A stretch of DNA of 64,000 bases, from NCBI RefSeq assembly GCF_024868665.1, contig NC_079902.1, positions 14,268,265 to 14,332,264 of the forward strand, in the 5' to 3' direction. The notes beneath the pieces were generated by a model. It was not told the DNA's origin. It searched no databases and saw only the letters and a list, made by a program, of their open reading frames with translations. Numbering within the stretch: the stretch's first letter is position 1; every line of letters starts with the position of its first letter. This DNA is from Triplophysa rosa (lineage: Eukaryota; Chordata; Actinopteri; Cypriniformes; Nemacheilidae). A program made the translations under genes and the position numbers. Below are positions 1 through 12,300 of the stretch, piece by piece.

Positions 1-59
1 ATTTTCAATCACATATGGGCTGTGCGCTGAATAAATGTGCTCTTTTTACCTGCCAACAG

Positions 60-321
60 GTTTGATTTATTAGTGAATGGCGGCACGGCATTGACGTTAA
101 GTTTTGCACGTGCTCCATACCCCACTGTATATCGCACGGTGTGGTTGTCATGGAGAGTCTTCTACGTGATGGACACGCTGGTGATGAGGAAAGAAGAGAG
201 AGAGCCACCAACCTGTGAGTTCAACAGCCTCGACAGACCCTCACCCCAAATCACAGCGTCACCGCTCTCCACTTTCTACCGCAGCAGCCCCGAGGCCAGC
301 CCCATCATTCCTGAGACACAG
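60..321 (+). CDS. tenm3: teneurin exon a (ectodomain before NHL)
   Basis: The acceptor CAACAG ends at 59 and the donor GTGAGT starts at 322. The first base completes a codon begun in the previous, unseen exon. It encodes [15 protein letters not shown] through [13 protein letters not shown], the conserved segment where a beta-rich domain leads to the propeller. Confidence 0.93.
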
Positions 322-3300
322 GTGAGTCATACCGCATCGCATCCGAGAGTAAAATAAGCCTCGGCATGCTTTCTCCTGAAAATCTAAATAAATTTGACTG
401 CGTGCCTTAAGCCCATCTCAGCTGTATAATTGAATGACACTACAAAATATGAGAGAACTCTATGATTTTCCACATATACCGTAGAGTCGGGAATACCAGA
501 CGTTCTCATCAGCGCACAGCTTTGAATTAATTATGAAAATGTCTCCTATATCTTGTTCCTGCAGCCCAAATAATTCACCATTTAGACTTTTAAGGCTATA
601 AGTGGAAATCAGTTGGAATTCAAACAGAGATGTGTATATGCAAGGACGTTTATATAACGTTTCATACCAGTGATTTGAATGTTGAATGATGAACATGCTC
701 GGTTAACCCTTGAAAAACCAGTGCATTTATACTGCAGGCTATTAACTTTCTCTCCTGCACACATTTTAATCACAGGTGCTTCACGAGCAGACAGCCATTC
801 CTGGAAGTGATTTAGGTTTAATATACTTAAGTTCACGTGCCTCAGCCTACAAACCCGTTCTGAAGGTCATCATGACCCAGTCCAGCGTGCCCTTCGGCTT
901 GGCAAAGGTCCACCTTTTGGTGGCTGTGGAAGGTAGAATGTTTCAGAAGCAGTTCCCAGCTTCACCACGGCTGTCCTACAGCTTTATCTGGGACAAGACT
1001 GATGCTTACAACCAGAGAGTCTATGGACTAGCAGAGGCTGTAGGTAAGTAAATGAACAATGAGAGGAAACTGAGATCTATATAAAGCTCTCTATGTATGA
1101 ATATATTATTAACTTGGACTGATTAATCTTTCCGCCCAGATAATTCTGACACCTGCGAGATGAATCTTGATAGTAAAAGTCCAGACGATTACGCAATGAA
1201 GGATTTTTTTATTTTCAACTTGATTTTCTAGGAATTTTGAAGTAGTTGTTAATGGAAATTAGGACAGGGGATTTAGGACGATTGTATGGTTTTATTTTAA
1301 TACCTGCACAAAAATGTATGACCTTGCTGAAAAAAAGTTTTTTTACAAAGCTAAACTTCTGTTCGGTTAAATAATGTACAGCATGAGCTTAATTGTTTTC
1401 CATCTTTAAATTAAACCATCTTTTGCTAAACCGACACAGGGTTATATATTTAGGCAATAAATAAAATCTATAAGCAGCTACACTTTTCAAATCTATCATG
1501 TGTATATTGCTGACTGCTATTTGCATGTATAATTAGCCTGCAAATGAAGCGCATTGAGAAATATCGGCCTTTAGAAGGTCACAGACACATTTGGAATATG
1601 TTGCTACTGTATGACCGGACAAAAGTATATCTTCCCTTCGTTCTGTATCTGACATCGTTACTGCACCAGTTCTCTCATTTAATTGAAAAGTCCAGACAAG
1701 ATAAATGATGCTGTTTGTCAATGCCACACATGCTGTGCAGATAAAGTGTCACAGAGAATAAAAAACACAAAATACCCTTCAAAAAGTATCCCTTGATATA
1801 CAGTCGGATATTTTTTGTAGATGCTTTTTATTAAAACATAAATCCATTTTGATGTATCAAATATCATTTATGCGTAATTGATAGGTTTTGCTTGATTTTT
1901 CTATGCCGTAGTGTCCGTCGGCTTTGAGTATGAATCATGTCTAAATGTGATCCTATGGGAAAAGAGGACTGTCACCCTGCAGGGATACGAGCTGGACGCC
2001 TCCAACCTAGGCAGCTGGACCCTGGAAAAGCATCACATTTTGGATGTGTGGAACGGTGAGAATGGCTCATTATTCCCCGCATGGTGGTTCCAGTGGCGTA
2101 CGTCCCCTCGCCAACTCAGGGGTCAGCGCCTCTACCTACACTCATCTCCATAAATATTCATCTTAACGTGAAATATGGTTCATTGCCTCATTTGCACATA
2201 ATAAAGGCGAGTTTGAAAGGGCTAATCGCTCACAGTGATGACAGATTAAATCGGAACCATTAACACAGCGTGCCAAGTCAGAGCTGTGCTCTGTAACATT
2301 ATGGGGGGACATGATTTGGCTGAATGAACTTTATCCAGTTTTCAGGCAGAGAATGCATACTTATAGCTTAATTCAATAAAAGTGCCATTAAAACACAACT
2401 GTGAATATGGAAATGTGGCCTTATTCCACCAGACGGTTCCTGTTCCTTTGTCTTCATAATGAAACGAGGTGACAGGGAAGCACATTCTGTCAGCTTAAAT
2501 CTTTACATCCTCATACATAATGGCATCTTTTTATTGTTTGGAAATGACGGGCACATTTCGAGTCGGATCCAGCAGGCTTTTTTGAATGTGCACTCTGCTG
2601 AACATCCTACAAACACAAGATAAGACTTACACAGGTGCGGTTGTTTCAGCTTGTTACTCCGGAGTTAGTTAGTGTAAGACCATCTGATTTTGCTTTCCTA
2701 AACCAGTGCTTTACAAGGATTTTAAGCCTTTTTTGATTGCAGAGTAAATGGCAGGTGGCCTTGGGATTTCCATCATCCTTAATCCCACGACCTGCTGAAC
2801 AAATGGTCATGGCCGCCTGCTCAGCTCTTATTTTCACACCTCCTCACAGTTTATCTATAAGCACCAATCCTGTCCAATAAGGTTTAAATTCTTATTTCAC
2901 ACATCCAGCGCCATATGGATTATATCTTTGAAAAGAATTGAAGATTTGTAGAGATACAGAGGATTATATCATTATCTTATTTTAGATTAGAACATTATTA
3001 AACGCTTTGATGTTGGCTTTGTATCATTTAATAGTTAATGCTGATCATCATCTGTTAATAGCACATTCAATTGTTTTGCCAAATCTAATAGGATGCAGAG
3101 GGTGGAAATCATTCATTCTATAAATTTTTGAATGCTTTCATTACATTTTAATGAAACTTTGTGGACTTTGTGTTTATACTGTTCATGCCTTTTGGTTAGC
3201 TTCTTAAATTCATAGACTTTGAATTGAAGATTAACTGCATTGTTTTTGCCAGTTTTGTGAACTAAATCTGTCAAAAGCCTCACAGACACAGTTAAAAGCA

Positions 3301-6300
3301 ATGGAAGAAAAAAGCCTGGGAACGGCATATTCTGATGGAGAGCGCTGAGGCATGGAGCGTCTGTCCTAAACCTTTCAACACTCTTAAATATAAATCCATA
3401 ACATGATTTGCTGTTTGGTTTTTTCTGCTTATAATTCTTAGCTATTCCCTGTTAGTTTGTGGTTAGGTGAATTTTATATTGGAAGACTCGGTATTTGTCT
3501 TTAGCTGTAAATCTTCTTAAACATTGAAGGAAAAATAGCTCTTATGCAAGCTTAAGATATAAATCGGACTCCACCGGTAAATCAGAGGTACATAAATTAG
3601 ATGAAAGCTTTAGCACATTTTGGCGTGCCGCCTTTACCTCCTTTATGATATAGTGCATTTCTGTATATCAAAGAGCATGCATAGAAATCGAAGATTAAGA
3701 AAAGCATGAAGAACGTGTGAGAACTTTAGTCAGTTTGCCAAAGGGGGACCTGTATTGAACAATCCCATTTGTCTCACTGCCTCATATTACAGAGGCACTC
3801 ATATGTGCTCATATAGATTTACACATCGGATTAGTAGTCAACACACTGTGTGCATGAGTATGTATGTCACTGTGATTTCACTCCCACTGCTGAGCTTTCA
3901 GCTGTCCTTATAACACAACCATACACTTGGGGCTTTTAAATATTAATCACACTCTCTTATATAAGCGTCTGTATCAAAACTTTTCGAGTTTTTAATAAAG
4001 CGAGTGCTTTGACTGAAGCATCTTTAGAAATGCTCCAGAACACCTGGATGATTGAATATTCAGCTTGTTTGCTTGACATTTACCAAACAGTGCTATTTAT
4101 CTCATTGCTATTTGATCAGCATATTTGCTCGGGGAATAATCGATAATCATAAGCATTGCATTACCAAAGATGACATTGAATGGAATTTCCATTTCTGGAA
4201 TTTGTTGCACTTCGATGCTTGAGTACATATACCTGAGAGTGACTCAAATAAATTAAATTAAATCTCCGGTTAATGAAGCCACAGTTAATGTCAATATGCC
4301 ATGTAATTAAATTTGTGTGAAGTAATAGGCTACTAATGAAAAAATATTATTTTTTTATCATGTTCTCACTCTCATGTTATTCCTGTATGAATTTCTTTCT
4401 TTTGCAGAACACAAAAGAAAATAATTTGAAGAGCGTTGGTAAACAAACAACATTGGCCCCATTGACTTCTACTGTATGGACACAAAACCACAGAGACATA
4501 TCTCAAAATCTACTTTTGTGTTACACAGACCAAAATCATATACAGGCTTTGAACAACATAAGGGTAAATAAATGATGATAGAAGTTTTGGTTTTGGATGA
4601 ATTATTCGCTTAAATGTGATTATTTTTTGGTGCATAGTAATGTGATCCAAGACATGGCAACATGATTTGCCTTTAGTGATAAAAATAATAATCAATCTTT
4701 TTATGCATTTTTTTATTAATCATGCAAGATTTTTTATGACGTTTTGAAAATTCTGTTATCATTTAATCAACCTCATGTCTTTTTTTTAAACCTGTATGAC
4801 TTTCTTTAGCAAAAAAACAACAACAAAAATATTGCTAAGAACGCCAAACAATGGCGGCACCCATTCACTTCTATTGTACAGACACAAAACCAGTTTAAGT
4901 CAATGGGTAGCGCCATTGTTCGGTTACCAACATTCTTCAAAATATCTTCTTTTGTGTTTGTGACAAGCAGAGCGGGACGAGAGCCGTGAGAGAACGGCGC
5001 GAGACCGGTGCAATGCGCAGCTGACGCTCATTATCACTCGCGTCACCGGCCTCGCACCGTTTCCTCGCAGCCCTCGTCCCGCTCTGCTTGTCACAGTGTT
5101 CTTCAGAAGAAAGCCATACAGGTTGGTAATAACAAGAGGGTGAGTAAATGATGAAAGAATTTTCTTTTTTAGGTGAACTAACCCTTTAAATTCAGCTGGA
5201 ATGACTTATACAGCAACTGAACTGAAGTTTTAAAACTTTTTGACATTTTTAACTTTTAACTAGTGTCCGTATTATAGCACAACCTAGACACACAGAGTTG
5301 TGATATTTTCAAAACCTCTTAAGTATTCAAGTCTAAATATTAAAATCATGTGCAGTAACTTATTGAAAAGAGGTGTACTATAACTTTTCTAAGCAATTGG
5401 ACTTCTACTGAAAAACAGTCTAAAATGTGTAAAAAGCTAACACATATAGAATTTCCATTAGGACCGGTCTATCATAAAACAAGCACTCAGAACATCTCAG
5501 CAGCGCTGGCCCTAGAATAATACTGATGATACAGCCATTCTACTGTTTACATGAAGAAATACAGCCACTTATTCTCTCAACGTTCAAACTTTTCTGCATG
5601 CAGCGTGCATCCAATTGCAGACAAATCTTAATGCATGTAGTTGTAATAGGAAGGGTTCATTATCGTCTTCTGTGTATTTGAACAGCAGCTCATTGTGTGC
5701 ATAATGAGATTAGAGCAATGCGATGCAGCAATCATGCAGTAAGAGTAAGTGAGAAGAAGTGTCATTGGTTTGTCTTGTCATCAAGGTCAATGGCTTCGTG
5801 GAGTCACACTTAAAAGTGGCAACCCAGACCAATTCATCTTACTTAACGGAACATAGTAGAGCTTTGAATGAGAAAAGAGACTTCTATCGGGCCGGACGTG
5901 CGCAAGATCCCTTCTGACCATGTCTTCATTCCAGTCCTCCTCTCAATCAATTAATCAATGGCAGGGCCTAATCAAGCAAGAACAAATTGCCATGCACCCT
6001 GCTTAGCCGCACACACAAAGACATTAGCCGTGATTCACGCGCGCTTCGGAATAGCAGAGGGTTTTGGGCCATTTAAGCACTGTGCGAATTAACGGCTGGT
6101 ATCAGCCGGTGACAGTATAGCACATTTGCAGCTGAAATGACAGTTATCACACTAAAGAAGAATGCTCAATGAGGCTTGGCACAGGATGCACTTGATTAGT
6201 TTCTACTGTGACAGCCAGGACGCGTATGCTATAGCGGTGCCGTAGTGTCTAGTTGAAAACACGGACTGTTATCCAATCTCTGACTAGACCACACTTTAGC

Positions 6301-9300
6301 AGACAGTCAAAAAAACGATCTCTGCCGTGCTTCTGCTACTGTCTTGTTTACGCCGCCAAACTGAAATAAATCAATCCCAGACGCGTGCGATGCGACAATG
6401 TATTTCAAACAGAACAGCTGTAGAGTATAGTTTTGATGATGCGCAACCACTGAGCCACTGAGGCGGCTAGTTACTGAGCTAAAAAAAGTGGCCGGCCAAT
6501 GAGAGCGCAGTTTAGTGCAGCATTATTGATGCGATTAATAGACCAAAGCAAGTGTTGGAAGTCTAGCATGTTGTTCAGTATGAATAATTTATGGCCGTGG
6601 GCATGGCACTTCTCTTTGAAGTTCCTCTTTGAAGCCAACCCCAAAAAGAAACAAGTTAAATTTTCACAGGGCTGAAATATTTATCTGTAATGACCCGAGC
6701 TCCTTGCACAATCTTGGACTGAAAGTGGTGTTCAAGTGATTGAAGCGATCAAAGGTTTTAGGCCGGGTGCTGACGGGAAAATAAAGCACACACCGATGTA
6801 GACAGTTAGCTCTTAGGCGAGCAGAGTGTATCCAGTTGTTACGTTTAATGCTTGAGGACTGTGGGTTTGTGAGTCTTGTGACAGCTTCTTTATTGGTCTA
6901 CAAGGCATCACACAATACCCTCAAACCTAAAATGCAATCATATTTTGTACTTTTGCCAGCAAAACATTGCTATTGTGTAGTCAAATGAATGTGTATGTGC
7001 GTTAATATTTTGCTTTTATGTGCTGAAATGTCTGTGTACAAACATGATGAATGTTTTCAATCTCATCTATTTGAAGATAATGGAAAGTTATAGTAACCAA
7101 GACCAGTACCAAAACCAAAAGAATGCCATTCTGCTTAAAACTAGACTGCTGAAGTGCTTGATTCATCTTAAAAGTTGAACTCTAATCATGCATATTCATG
7201 AATATGTTCATTATGGAAGCTCAGATGCCTTTAGAAGCTTAATTCTTTTTGAATCTTTCAATTTCAAAGTGCTACTTTAATGGCCACATTAATGGAGTTG
7301 CTAATGAAAGTTTGGTAAGATCGCAGCTCTAAGTGCCCCTTTTCATGAAGATGTCCATGGTACTGTGGTACTGTAAGAGGTCACGTGATACGCTTAGACC
7401 CTCCTATTTTACACAACAAAAACCTTTCTACCCTTTTCCACAGCTCTCTTCTACAGTATATAGAAGTTGTGAAGTCAGATGTGAATGACATACCTAAGCA
7501 AATGTTACATTTGTGGACACAATGTGATTTTATTTTTTAACATTCTTGTGATGGAGATAAAATAGCTTGAACAAACACACTTGAAGGTTGTTTAGACATC
7601 CTGGTAAAGAGCTGGTTTAAATTAGCACTTCGTCCAATTTGGCCAAAAACTGAAAATGGCCAATGCGGACCATGTGTGATTTCCAAAATGTTGTTTCCCT
7701 CCGGGTTTTCCACATCGTTGTCGTCAAGATAATCTCTGTTGGATCTGATTTCCCCTGCTGCTGGTGTTGATAGATTTTTCTTTTATTAAAGTACCCTGTG
7801 AAAATCAACTTTTCAATGTTGTTTATATGTCTATGCGGTGTTTATAATATGCTTTAACATAAACCATGTGCAAATTCGTCATTTTAAACCATTGCAGAGT
7901 ATTTTCTCCATAGATTTGCAGTTTACCAAAAACAGGTTAAAAATGTAGTTTGAAACTGCCTCTGTTTATGACATCGTAACCCTGTAACCAATCATGTTAA
8001 CAGATTTGTGCCATAGATATGTAAGGATGGTGCATAGACTCGGCACAGAAATGATCACTGATGTTTCAGCTCTGCTTCTGTTACACGAGCACGCACTGCT
8101 TAAATGTCGAATGAGGCATCTATGTGGTCCGAGCTCACGCGATCAAATTGAGGCGGGGACTAATTTGTATATTAATAAATCTGCATATAGACGGTTTCAT
8201 CTTAACAACATAAACAAACGTTACTCCGCATGCGCATTTTTGTGACCCCTACTGAACTTCCGGTATGCATTCACAAACAGTAGAGTGCGTGTAGATTATT
8301 TCTGATAACAATCAAAAGAAACCGAGAAGAACCGTTACTTGGCTAAGTAATTCAACCGCTAAATGTCAATGTACCATGCGGTTTGTTTCAATGCGAATGA
8401 ACTACAGGACCCATTCAACAAATTGTTTATTTAATAAAATGAACATACAACAGAATTCAACAAATCGTTTATTTAATACAATTATTATACAGTAAAATAA
8501 TAATACAAATTAATAGTAACGTAAATTAAATAAAATATAAATAGTTATATTATTAAACACTAGCCAAACACAAACCAGAAGTTAACTGGGGTCAGGCACG
8601 CACGCGTGTGATGAAACGCTCTATACTAAATGAAACAAGGGTGTAAAATTACATTCAAGTCGTTTGAAGAAATTATTATCACAGATGATTATCAAATGCA
8701 GTGGGACTTTAAAGCATCGCACAAACACTTTAGATCGAAACAGCTAATTTTTTAACCTCCAAAGCACACTAGTGACAAATACTGTATACTGTAATGCCAA
8801 ATACAAAGCCATCTTATAAGAGGATATGAATAAAAACATGCGGTGCAGATCAAATGTTTGCATTTCCTTTGAGACGTAGCATCTTGTACATTTTTCAAGT
8901 GCGTCTTTAACAATAGAAATGAATATCACTCATCTGTGGGGTGTTTTTATTTATTACTTTCACATGTCACATTTCTCAGGCCCTCTCATCGCTAACAGCT
9001 GTTCGCTAGAAGGACCCAAAACGGCTTCCTGTTGTGTGACATCACACTAACTTAATCTATAAAACAAATTATTGAGAGAAAATTATTCAGAAATGACAAG
9101 ACGATGAAAAATGTTGTTTGTTTCTGTCTCTCTCTGTTACCTCAGGTATTCTGTATAAAGGAGATGGTGAGAATGTGTTCCTTTCCCAGTTTCCTCCCAT
9201 CATCAGCACCATTATGGGCAATGGCAGACGCAGGAGCATATCCTGCCCGAGCTGTAATGGCCAAGCAGAGGGCAACAAACTGCTGGCTCCCGTGGCTCTC

Positions 9301-12300
9301 GCATGGGGCATCGACGGCAGCCTGTACGTCGGCGACTTCAATTACATCCGACGCATCTATCCATCAGGCAATGTGAGCAGTGTCATGGAGCTCAGGTGGG
9401 TGAAGCAGGGGGGTGATTATAAACATTATTCAGGATTCTCTATTACTGGCACCAGGCAAAGGCTTCCGAATATCTGAGGAGAGATTTTGAAGTGAAATTG
9501 TAAAAAAAAACAATTTGAAAAGTACAGTAGCTAGAAGTTTTAGACTTCTTACCTGTCATCACTTTTTATCCTTTTTCAGGTCTACCTATTCCTTGCCATT
9601 TTTATTTGTCATGCATTTATCTTTCTTTCAACACAAACTATCACACAGACTGTTAAGAAAACATTGTGAAATTGGTGTTGGAGCCTTTGTTGGATTGTGT
9701 AGATAAAGCACAGAAAATGTGGTCTGATTTAAGAGTTTGAGGTCTGAAGTTTACAGTATACAGCTGCTGAAAAATTAAGAGACCTCCAAAATCATTATAA
9801 TTTTTTCTAGGTACGGGTTCAAGTAAAATGATCATTTTTGTTTCATTCTCTGAACTAGAGACAACATTTCTGCCGAATTCCAAATAAACAAAAAATGATG
9901 CAGGGCCCTATCATACACTCGGCACAATGCAGCGTCGGGCGCAACGCAAGTGTTTTTTGCTAGTTTCAGACTGACGCAGTTTTCATTTTCACGCCCGCTA
10001 CCACATTGTTTAATAGCAAATGCATTTGTGCCCATTTGTGCGCACATGGGCGTACTGGTCTGAAAACGAGATGTGTTGAGGCACATTGTTCTCACGTTGC
10101 TATTTTGAGGCAACTGAAATAGACTGCGACATTGACCAACTGAATCCTGGTCTAAAGTCATTTAAACCTGGTCTAAAGTTATTTAAAGAGTGCGTTAGTA
10201 ATATGCGACTAGAGGCGGGTGTGCAGCGTGCATAAATTCAGCTTATTACAGAAACGCAGCAGCACACAATAATGCAAAATATTACAAATAAATGGATTAC
10301 AATGTAAAAGATTATTATTGTGGACATAAAGATAAAAATCCGGCTTGTTCTGTAGCGAATCCACTATGGCGCAAGCGCAACAGGCTCTTTAAGGGAATGG
10401 GAGATGAGACTCTGATTGGTTTACTGCATGTTTTGCCCAAAACACAGCCATGGCTCATTACGAGAAAAGGGACCATTTTAGACTTTTAGACCATTTTTCC
10501 CATCGTTAAACTAGCAAAAGTGGATTCGGACACGCCCAAAGTGCACTTGCGCCTTGCGCTTTAGACTCGCCTTGCGCTTTAAGTTAATAGCCATGTTTAA
10601 ACCATACAATAGTAATGTTTCACATGAATTTTAGGATCAGTTAAAAATAAGAATAAATGATGGAATAAGCTGATTGTTTTCACAATGTTCATGCATCTTT
10701 GCATTCTCTCAGTCTTTCACGTCGCTGTTGCGTGACTTTCCTGAGGTTTCTTTCTAATGAAATTCAACAGACACTGGAAAGGAATACATGCCATAATACG
10801 TGCAGAAATGCTGATTAAAGGCAGCGGCTGTTGATAGAAACTAGTACGAAGCTATTAGTACACAATAGTACACTGTTTTACCTAAACTAATGTGTTTTCC
10901 TTTCCTTTTTCAAACAAACCAAAGAAATAAGGATTTCAGGCATAGGTGAGTCACACAACAATGCTAATTTACTATATGCAGAAGTGATTTTTGAGAGACG
11001 TGCATGTGTTTTATACAAGATTTTAGATGGTGAACATAATTCTTTCTATCAAATCTGTCATTCAGCCCATGACAATTTTTATTATAATATTTTAAATAAT
11101 GAAATTTTATGTCTAAAGGGTATCCAGCCCAGTTATTACCGCCTGAAGATGTCAAAGCGCATTTTCTGTGAAATGTTTATACATCATCTTTTTATGACCG
11201 TCCACGAAAAAAAGATTTGCTCAAGCCATCCAAGTGCACGCTGAACTATGACGCGATGACCAACACTCTCGGCCTTTAGCTGAAAGAACAACTGTTTTAC
11301 ATTTTCACATTCAGATTTGACACAGGTCAGTGCCTTTGAGTGCGAATTGGATTTCAAACAGGATATCGATTGAATAGTTCACACTTGGCATCCCTTAAAA
11401 CCGCTTTTGATAAAAAGTGAAAAGGTTTATTTAATCCCCGAGGAGAAGGTCACACATCTCCACACCGTCCTGCACGAAGTCTCGCCGCGTGGTCATTTAG
11501 CCGCTAGTGACACGTCTGGAGAGGCTGCACTAATTCATTCAGAAAGGAGCCGACTGATTGGAAGACGGAATTAATGAATGCAAATAAGCATAGCGTTATG
11601 AAAAGCCATCAGTTGTTGACAGTCATTAAGATGTGCACATCATCACCACATCTCAGAGAACCTTTTCCCGCAAGGGACGGAAAATGATTGAAATGATCTG
11701 GCTGTCTTGGAGTCGTCATCACAGCCTCTGCAAATACGTTCCAGTCACATCACATTTATTTCCTTTTTGGGCGTTCTTTTTTCTTCCCCCCATCTGTTTG
11801 ATAGACGCGAAAAAACACTCCGCAATTCTCTCACCGTCTTTAATGATATTAATATTCTAATCAGTCTCTCATTTCATCTGCCATCTCCAATTGCAATGTC
11901 AAACCAATAATTTATGAGTCGCATCGCTCGGGCTTGACAGCAATCTAATGTCTTCTCTCATAAATCCATCTGTTTATATGTCTCTACCCAAGCAACAACC
12001 CCGCTCACCGATATTATCTGGCCACGGATCCGGTGACGGGGCAGCTGTACGTGTCGGACACCAACTCCAGACGCATCTACAGCCCGCGGGCGCTCTCGGG
12101 TACGTCAGCGCCCCAGCAGAACGTGGAGGTGGTGGCAGGAACTGGAGATCACTGTCTGCCTTTTGATGAAGCGCAGTGCGGCGATGGAGGACCGGCCACG
12201 GAGGCTCTTCTCACGGGACCCAAAGGTATTGCAAAAGTGCATTGTGGGATTGTTAGTGCTAAATGTAAATTCAGTGGAGTGATTTCCTCAGTGGTGGTTC

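Larger units (their letters stand above)
2056..9145 (+). other. large teneurin intron (7.1 kb) with MITE copies
   Basis: This is the longest teneurin intron in the window. It holds two long-hairpin MITE copies (4341-4610 and 4738-5189) and a GC-rich palindrome nested in the second (4959-5095). A short direct repeat lies at 8413-8481 (an AACAAAT-GTTTATTTAATA block twice). The rest has no coding signature that I can see. Confidence 0.75.
9396..10924 (+). other. teneurin intron with broken Tc1-like relic and a nested repeat
   Basis: Positions 9757-9890 and about 10600-10800 look like two parts of one old Tc1-like copy (GCTGAAAAATTAAGAGACC and CAGTCTTTCACGTCGCTGTT). They are separated by a different repeat at 9898-10590. 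A pyrimidine tract precedes the microexon at 10925. Confidence 0.55.
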
